Below, piece by piece: positions 32,485 through 42,157 of a DNA stretch of 64,000 nucleotides. Position 1 is the first letter of the stretch, and every line of letters begins with the position of its first letter. This DNA comes from Candidatus Eiseniibacteriota bacterium. Lineage in GTDB: Bacteria; Eisenbacteria; RBG-16-71-46; CAIMUX01. The translations under genes and the position numbers were made by a program. The notes under the pieces were generated by a model that made no database searches, was not told the origin of the DNA, and saw only the letters and a list, made by a program, of their open reading frames with translations. The stretch spans positions 620,001-684,000 of the forward strand of contig JADJQY010000001.1 in NCBI GenBank assembly GCA_016712505.1, in the 5' to 3' direction.

Positions 32485-35268
32485 ATGAAGGTGCTCGAGA
32501 CCTCGGTCTATCTCGGTCCCAATCTGTACGCCCTCTTTCCGGTCATCCGGATGACGGTCGATCTCGAGGCGCTCGAGGAGTGGCCCACCGGCCGGCTGGG
32601 CAAGGGCTTCACCCAGGGACTCCTTCACGCCCTGCCCGGGCTGCACGAGCATGGCTGCTCCTATGGCGAGCCGGGCGGCTTCATCCGTCGGTTGAGCGAG
32701 GACCAGGGGACCTGGCTGGGACATGTTCTCGAGCATGTCGCGATCGAGCTCCAGAACAGCGCCGGCGTGCGGGTGACCTTCGGCAAGACGCGGGGCGCGG
32801 GAGAGAAGGGGCAGTACCACGTCGTCTATCAGTATGAGCAGGCGGATGTGGGGATCGAGGCGGGAAAGGTTGCGCTCGGGCTGCTCAATCACCTGCTGCC
32901 CGCGGACCTGCGGGCCGCGGACTTCGAGGACGAGGGATACAACTTCTCCGCCGAGCGGGACGCCTATATCCGGTTTGCCCAGCGGCGCGCGCTCGGCCCG
33001 TCCACCGCCGCGCTGGTGCGGGCGGGGGAAGAGCGCGACATCCCCTGGATCCGCCTGAATGACTACAGTCTGATCCAGTTCGGCCACGGCAAGCTGCAGA
33101 AGCGGATCCAGGCCACGGTCACCAGCGAGACACGGCACATCGCGGTCGAGATCGCCTCGGACAAGGAGGAGACCAACCGCATTCTGAACGATCTGGGTCT
33201 GCCCGTGCCCAAGCAACGCCTGGTCTACTCCGAAGACGAGGCCGTGCGCGAGGCGCGCCGCGTGGGCTATCCCGTGGTGGTGAAGCCACTCAACGCCAAC
33301 CACGGACGGGGCGTGTCGCTCAACCTGACCGAGTCGGAACAGGTGAAAGTCGCCTTCGAGCAAGCGCGGCAGCACAGCCGCGGGGTGATCATCGAGTCGT
33401 ACGTCACCGGGTGGGACCACCGGATGCTGGTGGTCAATGGCGAGCTGATTGCGGTCGCCAAGCGCGTGCCCGGGCATGTGGTCGGGGACGGGGTGCACAC
33501 CATCGATCAGCTGGTCGAGATCACGAACCAGGATCCCCGACGTGGCATCGGGCACGAGAAGGTGCTGACCCGAATCGAATTCGATCACCAATCGGAGCGC
33601 GTTCTGGCCAACCTCGGCTACACGCGAGAGTCGGTGCCGCCCAAGGACGAGATCGTCTACCTGCGGTCGACCGGGAACATCTCGACCGGAGGCACCGCGG
33701 TCGATGTCACCGACCTGGTCCACCCGGACAACCGCGAGATGGCGGTGCGGGCGGTGGCGGCGATCGGGCTCGATGTGGCCGGGGTCGACTTCCTGAGTCA
33801 GGACATCTCCGTTTCCTACAAGGAGGGGGGAGGCGCGATTTGCGAGATCAACGCCGCCCCAGGGTTCCGCATGCACGTGGCGCCCAGCGAGGGGCAGCCG
33901 CGAGATGTGGCCGGGCCGGTAATGGACATGCTCTTCCCGCCGGGGACGCCGAGCCGCATTCCGATCGCCGCCATCACCGGGACCAACGGCAAGACCACCA
34001 CCGCCCGGATGTTGGCCCACATTTTCAAGCTCACCGGTCACACCGTGGGGCTCTGCACCACCGATGGCGTCTACATCAACGGTCAGTTGACGGTGAAAGG
34101 GGACATGACCGGACCGATTGCCGCCCGCATGGTGCTGCGCGATCCCCAGGTCGATGTCGCCGTCCTCGAGACGGCTCGAGGCGGCCTGTTGCGCAGCGGG
34201 ATGGGGTATCGCTACTCGAGTGTGAGCGCCTGCCTCAACGTCGCCGCAGATCACCTCGGAATGAAGGGGATCGACACCCTGGAGCAGCTGGCCGAGGTGA
34301 AACGGATTCCGATCGAGGTCGCGCGGGACACCGTGGTGCTCAATGCCGACGACCCGCTCTGCCTCAAGATGGCGGACTACGCGCAGTCGAAGCATGTCTG
34401 TTACGCCACGATGAGTTCGTCCCATCCGCTGGTCCGCGAGCACATACGGGCCGGGGGGCGCGCCATCGTGCTCGAGGAGGGGATCAACGGGCACATGATC
34501 ACCCTCTACGACAAGGGAGCTCACATCCCGCTCCTCTGGACCCACCTGATTCCCGCCACCCTCGAGGGCAAGGCGCTCTTCAACGTGCAGAACGCGATGT
34601 TTGCCGCCGCCATGGCCTACGCCATGGGACAGAAGCTGGAGGACATCCGACACGGACTGCGCACCTTTGACACTACCTTCTTCCAGGCCCCCGGCCGGAT
34701 GAACGTCTACGACGAACATCCTTTCAAGGTGATCCTCGACTACGGCCACAACCCGGCGGCGGTGCACGCGGTGGTTCAGCTGGTGGAGCGGCTGGAGGTC
34801 AAGGGCCGACGGATCCTGGTCCTTGCCGCCCCTGGCGATCGTCGCGACGAGGACATCCGCGAGATTGCGCGTTTCGCCGCGGGAAAATTCGACCACTACA
34901 TCTGCCGTCGGGATGACAGCCTGCGCGGTCGGAGTGACGAAGAGGTGCCCCGGATGCTGCGGGCGACGCTGCTCGAGGCTGGGGTACCCGACGCCCAGAT
35001 CGAGGTGATCGCCGACGAGCAAAGGGCGATCGATCATGCGCTCCAGCTGGCTCGCCTGAACGATCTCCTGTTGGTCTTTGCCGATGCCATCAGCCGGAGC
35101 TGGAAGCAGATTCTGCACTTCCGGCCAGAGGGGGCGAGTGCTCCCACCAATGAGGCGGGTTCGCCGGTGCGCTTCGAGCTGCCGAACCAGCCGACGCCCT
35201 TGGGACCGGGGGAGACCCTCGTGCGCGACGGACGCGGCGTCCGCGTGGCGCGCGAGTCCGAGGACTGA
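32485..35268 (+). CDS. cphA: cyanophycin synthetase
   Basis: 927 aa. Three-domain order of CphA1: N-terminal domain (residues 1-~160, MKVLETSVYLGPNLYALFPV, HVLEHVAIELQN), ATP-grasp domain (~200-480, YPVVVKPLNANHGRGVSLNL, GHVVGDGVHTIDQLV), and Mur-ligase-like domain with the P-loop ITGTNGKTTTARM (K503) and HNPAAVHAV. It adds Asp by the ATP-grasp site and Arg by the Mur site to make cyanophycin in the cytoplasm. Gap upstream 3 nt, downstream 7 nt, so one operon with cphB. Full length with no broken motif seen. Confidence 0.97.
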   Translation: MKVLETSVYLGPNLYALFPVIRMTVDLEALEEWPTGRLGKGFTQGLLHALPGLHEHGCSYGEPGGFIRRLSEDQGTWLGHVLEHVAIELQNSAGVRVTFGKTRGAGEKGQYHVVYQYEQADVGIEAGKVALGLLNHLLPADLRAADFEDEGYNFSAERDAYIRFAQRRALGPSTAALVRAGEERDIPWIRLNDYSLIQFGHGKLQKRIQATVTSETRHIAVEIASDKEETNRILNDLGLPVPKQRLVYSEDEAVREARRVGYPVVVKPLNANHGRGVSLNLTESEQVKVAFEQARQHSRGVIIESYVTGWDHRMLVVNGELIAVAKRVPGHVVGDGVHTIDQLVEITNQDPRRGIGHEKVLTRIEFDHQSERVLANLGYTRESVPPKDEIVYLRSTGNISTGGTAVDVTDLVHPDNREMAVRAVAAIGLDVAGVDFLSQDISVSYKEGGGAICEINAAPGFRMHVAPSEGQPRDVAGPVMDMLFPPGTPSRIPIAAITGTNGKTTTARMLAHIFKLTGHTVGLCTTDGVYINGQLTVKGDMTGPIAARMVLRDPQVDVAVLETARGGLLRSGMGYRYSSVSACLNVAADHLGMKGIDTLEQLAEVKRIPIEVARDTVVLNADDPLCLKMADYAQSKHVCYATMSSSHPLVREHIRAGGRAIVLEEGINGHMITLYDKGAHIPLLWTHLIPATLEGKALFNVQNAMFAAAMAYAMGQKLEDIRHGLRTFDTTFFQAPGRMNVYDEHPFKVILDYGHNPAAVHAVVQLVERLEVKGRRILVLAAPGDRRDEDIREIARFAAGKFDHYICRRDDSLRGRSDEEVPRMLRATLLEAGVPDAQIEVIADEQRAIDHALQLARLNDLLLVFADAISRSWKQILHFRPEGASAPTNEAGSPVRFELPNQPTPLGPGETLVRDGRGVRVARESED

Positions 35269-35275
35269 GGGGGGC

Positions 35276-37021
35276 GTGCTGATCGACTCGCGGCGTCTCA
35301 CCGGTTCGAATCCCTGGCTACCGGGCCTGGGCGCCATCATCGAGGTGGAACGCCCGGATGGTGAGGCCGCGGTCGCGGCCTGGCGGGAGGAGGTCGCGCG
35401 GATCCTCACCGCCCTTGGCCGGGACGCGGTGCTCGGCACCCGGGTCCATCCCGGAGGCGCGGCCATGGCCCTCACCGCACCGAGCGATGCACTCTTCGCC
35501 GCCACCGAGGTCAACGAGTTGGCCTGGTTCTGCGCCGAAGCCCGCCTCGACGGCCGCCTGATGCCCGATCTGGCTCAGCTCCTTCCGGGGATCATGACGA
35601 TCTTCGTGGCGGAGGCGAATCCGGCACTCCGCGCCCTGGAGAGCGCGAGCGAGCGGCGGGATCTCTCGATCCTGCGGGACGACGAACAGATCTCGATCGG
35701 TCTCGGTCACGGTTCGCGCGGCTGGCCCCTGCGAAACCTGCCTTCTCCGGACCAGGTCGAGTGGTCGGAGCTGCACGATATCCCGGTTGCTCTGGTCACC
35801 GGCACGAACGGGAAGACCACGTCGGTGCGACTCACCGCCGCGATGCTCGCGGCGAGCGGACTGCGGGTCGGCACTTCCTCGACCGACGGGATAACGGTGC
35901 AGGAGGAGTCGATCGCCGCCGGGGACTACTCCGGCCCCGCCGGCGCGCGTCGGGTGCTGCGTCACCCGGCGGTCGAGGCCGCGGTTCTCGAATCCGCGCG
36001 GGGAGGGATCCTGCGACGCGGATTGGCCATCGATCGGGTGGGCGCGGCGCTGGTGACCAACGTCGCCGCCGATCACCTCGGGGAGTTCGGAGTGTCGTCG
36101 ATTCATGACCTGCTCGAGACCAAGCTGGTCGTGGCGACCGCGGTGCGTCCCGAGGGGGCGATCGTTCTCAATGCCGATGATCCCTTCATCCTGGCCGAGG
36201 CTCCCCGGATTCTGAGCACCGCAAGGGTGCGTGCCGCGATCGTCTGGTTCAGCCTGCGCGATACACACCCAGTCGTACTTCAACACCTGGAAGAGGGCGG
36301 GCGCGCCTGTTTCGTGGAGCACGGCGAGTTCGTGCACGCCACGCGCGAGGCGCGCGAGCATTTCGGTGCGGTTCAGGACGCGCCCATCACCTGGGACGGT
36401 ACGGCGCGACACAACATCTCGAATGTGCTCGGCGCGATCGGCCTCGCGCGGGCGCTGCAGGTTCCGCCGTCGGCGATCCGCTCGGCCCTCTGTGCCTTTG
36501 CTTCCACCAACGATCAGAATCCCGGGCGGCTCAACCGCTACGAGGTGAACGGCAGTACCTTCATCCTCGACTTTGCCCACAATCCGCATGGTTGGCGCGC
36601 GCTGGTGGAGGTTGCCCGCGCCCATCCAGCCCGGCGGAGGGCGGTGGCGCTCGGGCAGGCGGGGGATCGGGACGACGCCTCGATTCGCGAGTTGGCCCAG
36701 ATCGTCTGGACGCTGCAACCGGAACTCATCGTGGTCAAGGAGGTGGAGGCGTATCTCAGGGGCCGGCCCCGGGGCGAAGTTTCGCGCATCCTGGGCGAGG
36801 AGTTCGCGCGCCTCGGCGTTCCGGCCGATCGCGTGGTCTCGGCGGCGGGCGAGGCGGAGGCGCTCGAACGGCTCCTCTTGTGGGCGGGCGTCGGAGACCT
36901 GGTGCTCATGCCCGTGCTGGCCGAGCGGGCCCAGGTTTCGGCGCAACTTGCCGCGCTGACTTCGCGACGTTCCGAGCCTGATCGGCCCCCCGGCTCGGCG
37001 GTGGAAGGAGAAGCGACGTGA
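35276..37021 (+). CDS. Mur-ligase-type cyanophycin synthetase paralogue lacking the ATP-grasp domain
   Basis: 581 aa from GTG at 35276, preceded by GAGGGGGG; 7 nt after cphA. The N-terminal ~160 residues (IDSRRLTGSNPWLPGLGAI) are unlike the cphA start but are followed by a Mur-ligase core: VTGTNGKTTSVRLTAAM (K180), LESARGGILRRGLAIDR, NVAADHLGEFG, FILDFAHNPHGWRAL. The ATP-grasp (Asp-adding) domain of CphA is absent. That is the reverse of the known CphA2, which keeps ATP-grasp. It could ligate an Arg-like amino acid to an existing primer or act on a related polymer; the substrate is unknown. The stop overlaps the next start (GTGA). Confidence 0.8.
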   Translation: MLIDSRRLTGSNPWLPGLGAIIEVERPDGEAAVAAWREEVARILTALGRDAVLGTRVHPGGAAMALTAPSDALFAATEVNELAWFCAEARLDGRLMPDLAQLLPGIMTIFVAEANPALRALESASERRDLSILRDDEQISIGLGHGSRGWPLRNLPSPDQVEWSELHDIPVALVTGTNGKTTSVRLTAAMLAASGLRVGTSSTDGITVQEESIAAGDYSGPAGARRVLRHPAVEAAVLESARGGILRRGLAIDRVGAALVTNVAADHLGEFGVSSIHDLLETKLVVATAVRPEGAIVLNADDPFILAEAPRILSTARVRAAIVWFSLRDTHPVVLQHLEEGGRACFVEHGEFVHATREAREHFGAVQDAPITWDGTARHNISNVLGAIGLARALQVPPSAIRSALCAFASTNDQNPGRLNRYEVNGSTFILDFAHNPHGWRALVEVARAHPARRRAVALGQAGDRDDASIRELAQIVWTLQPELIVVKEVEAYLRGRPRGEVSRILGEEFARLGVPADRVVSAAGEAEALERLLLWAGVGDLVLMPVLAERAQVSAQLAALTSRRSEPDRPPGSAVEGEAT

Positions 37022-37953
37022 ACCTCACCCCACTGGAGCGGTTGCGGCTCTCACTCACCGGTCTGTCGACCGGCGATGCCTTCGGCGAGACCTTCCTACG
37101 CTCGCCGACTCAGCTCGAACCCCTGATCGCGACGCGGGAGCTGCCTCCGGGTCCCTGGACCTATACCGACGACTCCGAGATGGCCTTCTCGATCGTTGAG
37201 CTCCTGGCGCGGGACGGCACCATCGACCAGGATCGGCTCGCGCTTGCGTTTGCCCATCGCTTCGATCGCGCCCGGGGGTACGGTTCCGGCGCCTCGCGGC
37301 TCTTGGCGGCCGTGCGCGATGGGGCGGACTGGAGAGTCGAGGCCCCAAGACTTTTTCCCAGCGGCGGGAGCTACGGGAACGGTGCCGCGATGCGGGTGGC
37401 CCCGCTCGGAGCGTTCTTCGCCGAGGACGAGGCGGAACTATGGAAGCAGGCCACCGCCTCCGCGCAGGTGACGCACGCCCACACCGAGGCGGTGGCCGGA
37501 GCAATCGCTGTTGCGCTTGCCGCGGCCTGGGCCAGCCGCTTTCAGCTTCATGGCGATGCCGCGCAACCGGCGATCTCGGACAACCGTCGCCGCTTCCTGG
37601 TCTGGATCCGGGACCGCCTCCCCGAGACGGAGGTCAGACGTCGGGTTGGCCTCGCCACCCAGATTCCCTTCGAGCACTCCCCGGAAGACGCCGCGCGCGC
37701 CCTCGGATCCGGCTATCAGACCAGCGCGCAGGACACCGTTCCGTTCGTCCTCTGGTGCGCCGCCCGCCATCTGGAGGACTACGCTGCGGCGCTCTGGACG
37801 ACGGTGCGCGGTCAGGGGGACATCGACACCAACTGCGCCATGGTGGGCGGGATCGTCGCGCTCTCCGCCGGGGCGGAATCGGTGCCGCCGGACTGGCTCA
37901 CGCGGCGCGAAGGTCTGCCGCGTGAGATCACCGAACTAGTCGGAGCTGCCTGA
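37018..37953 (+). CDS. ADP-ribosylglycohydrolase family protein (DraG-like)
   Basis: 311 aa. Start GTG at 37018 inside the previous stop, with GGAAGGAGAAG upstream. Family signatures: GLSTGDAFGETF, WTYTDDSEMAFSI, the GNGAAMRVAPLG box and the C-terminal metal motif GQGDIDTNCAMVGGIVA. Dinuclear-metal enzymes of this family remove ADP-ribose from arginine or other acceptors. Being coupled to arginine-polymer genes makes an arginine-linked substrate attractive, but that is inference. No partner ADP-ribosyltransferase is in the window. Confidence 0.88.
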   Translation: MNLTPLERLRLSLTGLSTGDAFGETFLRSPTQLEPLIATRELPPGPWTYTDDSEMAFSIVELLARDGTIDQDRLALAFAHRFDRARGYGSGASRLLAAVRDGADWRVEAPRLFPSGGSYGNGAAMRVAPLGAFFAEDEAELWKQATASAQVTHAHTEAVAGAIAVALAAAWASRFQLHGDAAQPAISDNRRRFLVWIRDRLPETEVRRRVGLATQIPFEHSPEDAARALGSGYQTSAQDTVPFVLWCAARHLEDYAAALWTTVRGQGDIDTNCAMVGGIVALSAGAESVPPDWLTRREGLPREITELVGAA

Positions 37954-38047
37954 ACCGCGTAACTTGGAGGTCAACCCGTCCCGCCGCAGGGTCGATAACC
38001 AGGAGCGAAGCGGTCGCAGGACGCGACGGCCCCGGCAAGGACAGAGG

Positions 38048-39913
38048 ATGGAACACTCCGCAGATTCCGCGCGTAGCTTCGCGGCCGCTCGAACGCCGGC
38101 CGCATTGGCATTTCTGTATGGTTCCACCTTCGTGGCGCTCAGCACCTGCGGCCGACTCTTCGAGGTGCAGCCGCTGGGATTCCCCGCCTTCTGGCCGGTG
38201 AGCGGGCTGGTCCTGGGCCTGCTGATTCGCCGGCCCCCGGCCCGTTGGCCCCTGCTCATCCTCTACTTCGGTGTGCTGAGTGTGGTCGATGGCTTCTTCC
38301 GCGACGAGGGGTCGGCTTCGATCGTCGCCTGGGCGGCCGCTGCCGTGGTCGGTCCGTTGGTCGGGGCCACGGTGTTCAGCTCTACCCAGGGACGCGGGGC
38401 GCGGATCGACCGTATCTCGGTGCTCTTCTCGGCGCTTCTCGCCACACTCGCCTCAGCCACGGTGTCCGGAGCGTTTCGCGCGCTCGCGATGCCGCTTCCG
38501 CAGGCCCCGCTGCCGCTCCTCGACGCCTGGCTCTCCTGGTCGGCGGCCGAGGCGCTGGGGATCATGGCGGTGCTGCCGATCCTGCTTTCCCGCTGGGATT
38601 CGCGCTGGTGGCGCGAAGTGGGCGCCCCGCGCGTGGGCGAGTCAGTCATCGCCCTGGTTCTGCTCGTCTTCGAGGCGGCCGTCTTCGTCGGCCCGCTCCG
38701 GCACCTGCAGCAGCAGACCCCGATCTTCGAGTTCCTCTTCGTTCCGATCCTGCTCTGGATTCCGCTCCGGATCGGAGTGCCGGTGACGGTCTTCGCAAAC
38801 GCGCTCCTGATCGGCTTTGCCGCGCTCTGGGCCGATCACGGAGTCGGACCGTTCGCGCTGACCGCGGAGCACCGCCTGACCCATCTCCTGGGGCTCCAGA
38901 GCCTGCTCCTGGCGCTCACCTCCCTGTGCCTCGCGCTCGCGGTCGCTGTGTTGGAGCGGCGTGGCGCCGCCGCGCGTCTACGGGAGAGCGAAGACCGGTT
39001 TCGACGCCTTTCCGATCACGCCCCGATCGGCATCTTCCAGATCGATCTCAGCGGCCGTTGCCTCTTCGTGAATCGTCGGTGGTGCGACCTGACCGGAATG
39101 TCACCCATGGAGGCGGGCGGCATCGGTTGGTTCGATGCGATCCACCCGGAGGATCGCGGTCGGGTGGCGGAGGAGTGGAACGACTGCGCTCGCGATCGGG
39201 CGGAGTTCCGCAGCATCTTTCGCCTGCGCGACATGCGCGGCAGAATCACCTGGCTCGAGGCGCGCGCACTCCCGATCGTCGATGAACAGGGTGACATGTC
39301 GGCGTACATCGGCACGGCAGAGGACATCACCACCCGCCGCGCGGTCGAGGAGCGACTGACGCACCTCGCGCTCCACGACCCGCTGACCCATCTGGCGAAC
39401 CGTGTGCTGCTTCGCGATCGACTTGAACAGGCTCTGGCCCGGCTCTCTCGCGCACCCGGCTCGGTCGCCGTGATCTACCTGGACCTTGACCACTTCAAGG
39501 AGATCAACGACTCCTACGGACACGAGGTCGGGGATCGCCTGCTGCAGGAGATCGCCCGACGGTTGCTGCGGGCCAGCCGACCCACCGACACCGTCGGGCG
39601 CCTCGGAGGGGATGAGTTCGTGGTCATCTGCCCCGGCCTGCACGAGGAGGGTGAGGCTTCGCTGATCTCGCATCGCTTCGAGACGGAGCTCTCCCGTCCC
39701 GTCGAACTGGACGCACACATACTGCAGGTAACCGGATCTCTGGGCATTCGGATCGCGACCAGCTCCGACAGCGACCCGGACGAGTTGCTCCGGGATGCGG
39801 ATGTCGCGATGTACGAGGCGAAGCGTCGAGGTCGGGGGCGGAGCGAACTGTGGAAGGGGGGCACCGATCGGCGAGCCCTCGAACTGGAGGCAAGGCTCCG
39901 CGGGGAGAGCTAG
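38048..39913 (+). CDS. membrane diguanylate cyclase (MASE1-PAS-GGDEF)
   Basis: 621 aa from ATG at 38048 (AGAGG just upstream; frame open to 37964). About eight to nine TM helices form a MASE1-like sensor domain (FWPVSGLVLGLLIRRPPARW, WSAAEALGIMAVLPIL). Then a PAS domain (residues ~320-440, FRRLSDHAPIGIFQIDLSGR, IGTAEDITTRR) and a GGDEF domain (LALHDPLTHLANRVLLRDRL, YLDLDHFKEINDSYGHEVGD, GRLGGDEFVVIC). The active GGDEF is intact, so c-di-GMP synthesis is expected; no EAL domain. It senses an unknown signal at the inner membrane. Confidence 0.92.
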   Translation: MEHSADSARSFAAARTPAALAFLYGSTFVALSTCGRLFEVQPLGFPAFWPVSGLVLGLLIRRPPARWPLLILYFGVLSVVDGFFRDEGSASIVAWAAAAVVGPLVGATVFSSTQGRGARIDRISVLFSALLATLASATVSGAFRALAMPLPQAPLPLLDAWLSWSAAEALGIMAVLPILLSRWDSRWWREVGAPRVGESVIALVLLVFEAAVFVGPLRHLQQQTPIFEFLFVPILLWIPLRIGVPVTVFANALLIGFAALWADHGVGPFALTAEHRLTHLLGLQSLLLALTSLCLALAVAVLERRGAAARLRESEDRFRRLSDHAPIGIFQIDLSGRCLFVNRRWCDLTGMSPMEAGGIGWFDAIHPEDRGRVAEEWNDCARDRAEFRSIFRLRDMRGRITWLEARALPIVDEQGDMSAYIGTAEDITTRRAVEERLTHLALHDPLTHLANRVLLRDRLEQALARLSRAPGSVAVIYLDLDHFKEINDSYGHEVGDRLLQEIARRLLRASRPTDTVGRLGGDEFVVICPGLHEEGEASLISHRFETELSRPVELDAHILQVTGSLGIRIATSSDSDPDELLRDADVAMYEAKRRGRGRSELWKGGTDRRALELEARLRGES

Positions 39914-40356
39914 CCTGGTGCTTCGGCACCCTCGGGGCCGTCGAGGAAACGGGCGCGAAGATCGGGGGTCGGAATCAGGCACGAGTCCCGGCGTCCGAAC
40001 CACCGGTACCGGCCTCGCGCCACCTGGTCGTACGCCCTGTCGCGCAGCGGACGCGGGATCAGACGAAACAGTCCGAGCAGGCGCCAGGGGAAGCCGAGCC
40101 GACTCGCGATCCGGAGGATCGCCTCACTGCGATCGAAGCAGGTCCCGTTCTGAATCAGCACGATGCTCTCCGGAGACCCGCTCGCCGCGTCGACCCGTCC
40201 GCCTCCGCATTTGGCTAGCAGCGCGCGCGCGGCGGGTGATTGGCGAGCGGCAAACCGAAACCGGCCACCAGGATCGTTGCGCACGACCAGGGCCACCGAG
40301 CCGCGGCAGAGATTGCAGACGCCGTCGAAGAGAATGATGTCGTGATTTGATTCCAT
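39910..40356 (-). CDS. thiol-disulfide oxidoreductase DCC family protein (DUF393)
   Basis: 148 aa. Starts with the DCC motif IILFDGVCNLCRGSVAL (DxxCxxC) followed by FAARQSPAARALL and the C-terminal pattern RPLRDRAYDQVARGRYRWFG. The family is thought to act in thiol-disulfide exchange, but the substrate is unknown. No signal peptide. Convergent with the cyclase gene, the stops overlapping by 4 nt, and divergent from the DJ-1-like gene. Confidence 0.88.
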   Translation of the reverse strand: MESNHDIILFDGVCNLCRGSVALVVRNDPGGRFRFAARQSPAARALLAKCGGGRVDAASGSPESIVLIQNGTCFDRSEAILRIASRLGFPWRLLGLFRLIPRPLRDRAYDQVARGRYRWFGRRDSCLIPTPDLRARFLDGPEGAEAPG

Positions 40357-40398
40357 CGTCCCGAATCCTACCTCGGATCTCGGCCCGGCAAATCAGGG

Positions 40399-40404
40399 TA
40401 TACT
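40399..40404 (+). promoter_or_regulatory. -10-like element TATACT
   Basis: Lies 77 nt before the start of the DJ-1-like gene, in the 124-bp divergent gap with the DUF393 gene. No convincing -35. Confidence 0.25.
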
Positions 40405-40480
40405 CGGATTCGCACGACGCGCCGAACGCCGGACTTCTCCCCCCGGCACTGCAGGTGTCGTCGCATCCCTGGAGTGTCAG

Positions 40481-41296
40481 ATGCGGAACGGATCCACGTG
40501 CCCTCGCTCGACTGCTACTCGTCTGGTGGTGACCGCTCTCTGTTGCCTCGTGGCGACTCTCTGGAGTGCCGACCCCGGGCAGGGCGCCGAGCGCAGGATC
40601 CTGCTCGTAGCCAGCAGTCGCGCGGAATCGCTCCCGCCGGTTCGGAGCATCGGGGCGGATGCCGGTCAGATCGCTCGCTGCTACGAGCTGCTCACCCGCG
40701 CCGGCGATTTCGTCGAGATCGCCAGTCCCAACGGCGGCCCCGTTCCGCTGGAGGGAATCGACGCCCTTGGAGAGCATGATCGCGATCTCCTCCAGGGAAG
40801 CGATCTGGCGACGTCCCTACGGAGCAGTCTGCCACTGCGTGAGACACTCGGTCGCGATTACGATGCGATCATCGTGCTCGGAGGCCACGGTGCGCTCTGG
40901 GATCTGTCGGAGAACACGACCCTGCACGAGCGCATCGTGCGCACGCAGGACGGCGGCGGCGCCATCGCGGCGATTGCGCAGGGGGTCGCCGGCCTCCTGG
41001 ATGTACGCCAGACCGACGGCGCCTGGTTGCTCCAGGGGCGCACGGTAACCGGCGCAACCGACGCCGAGGAGGCGAAACTCGGGTTCTTCGGGCGCCTGCC
41101 GATCGCCCTCCGCGCACGAGTGGAGGCGCGTGAAGGGATCTGGAACGGGGCGCCGGCATTCTCCCCAAACGTGATCGTGAGCCGCGGCGTCGTGACCGGA
41201 CAGAACACCATCTCGACCCCCGGCGTGATTCACTTCCTCACCCGCGTCCTCGAGCGGCAGAAGATCGAGTCCGGACCTGCGCCTGTCGCTCGCTGA
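40481..41296 (+). CDS. secreted DJ-1/PfpI-like protein without the catalytic cysteine
   Basis: 271 aa. Signal peptide at residues ~14-34. Class I glutamine-amidotransferase-like fold: ILLVASSRAES, GDFVEIASPNGGPVPLEG, the Hsp31-type loop YDAIIVLGGHGALWDLSENT and EIREG-like AREGIWNGAPAFSPNVIVS. At the nucleophile elbow, where Hsp31-type proteins have A-x-C-H-G, this one has AAIAQGVAGLL, so the Cys and His are both lost. It probably cannot work as a peptidase or glyoxalase; a binding role is possible. The export signal is also unusual. Confidence 0.82.
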   Translation: MRNGSTCPRSTATRLVVTALCCLVATLWSADPGQGAERRILLVASSRAESLPPVRSIGADAGQIARCYELLTRAGDFVEIASPNGGPVPLEGIDALGEHDRDLLQGSDLATSLRSSLPLRETLGRDYDAIIVLGGHGALWDLSENTTLHERIVRTQDGGGAIAAIAQGVAGLLDVRQTDGAWLLQGRTVTGATDAEEAKLGFFGRLPIALRARVEAREGIWNGAPAFSPNVIVSRGVVTGQNTISTPGVIHFLTRVLERQKIESGPAPVAR

Positions 41297-41372
41297 CCGA
41301 GTCTGATACAGTCCCCACCCTTGATACCGACGGCGAGGGAGCCGTCGCGAGGCCTGCAACACGGAGGTAAGT

Positions 41373-42062
<690 letters not shown>

Positions 42063-42157
42063 CGGCGACGTCTCTTCGGTTTCCCGTTCGGGTGGAGATG
42101 TGTAGGCTCTGAGCGTCCAACGAAGTCCGCGCATCCACCCGAACGAAGGAGAGACCG

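Noticed and set aside
35297..35325. tRNA-like T-arm text GGTTCGAATCCC
   Set aside because: Inside the coding frame of the Mur paralogue; no stem pairing, anticodon arm or acceptor stem around it.
31648..35514. Minus-strand open frame of about 1290 codons
   Set aside because: Antisense to cphB and cphA, whose motifs are clear on the plus strand.
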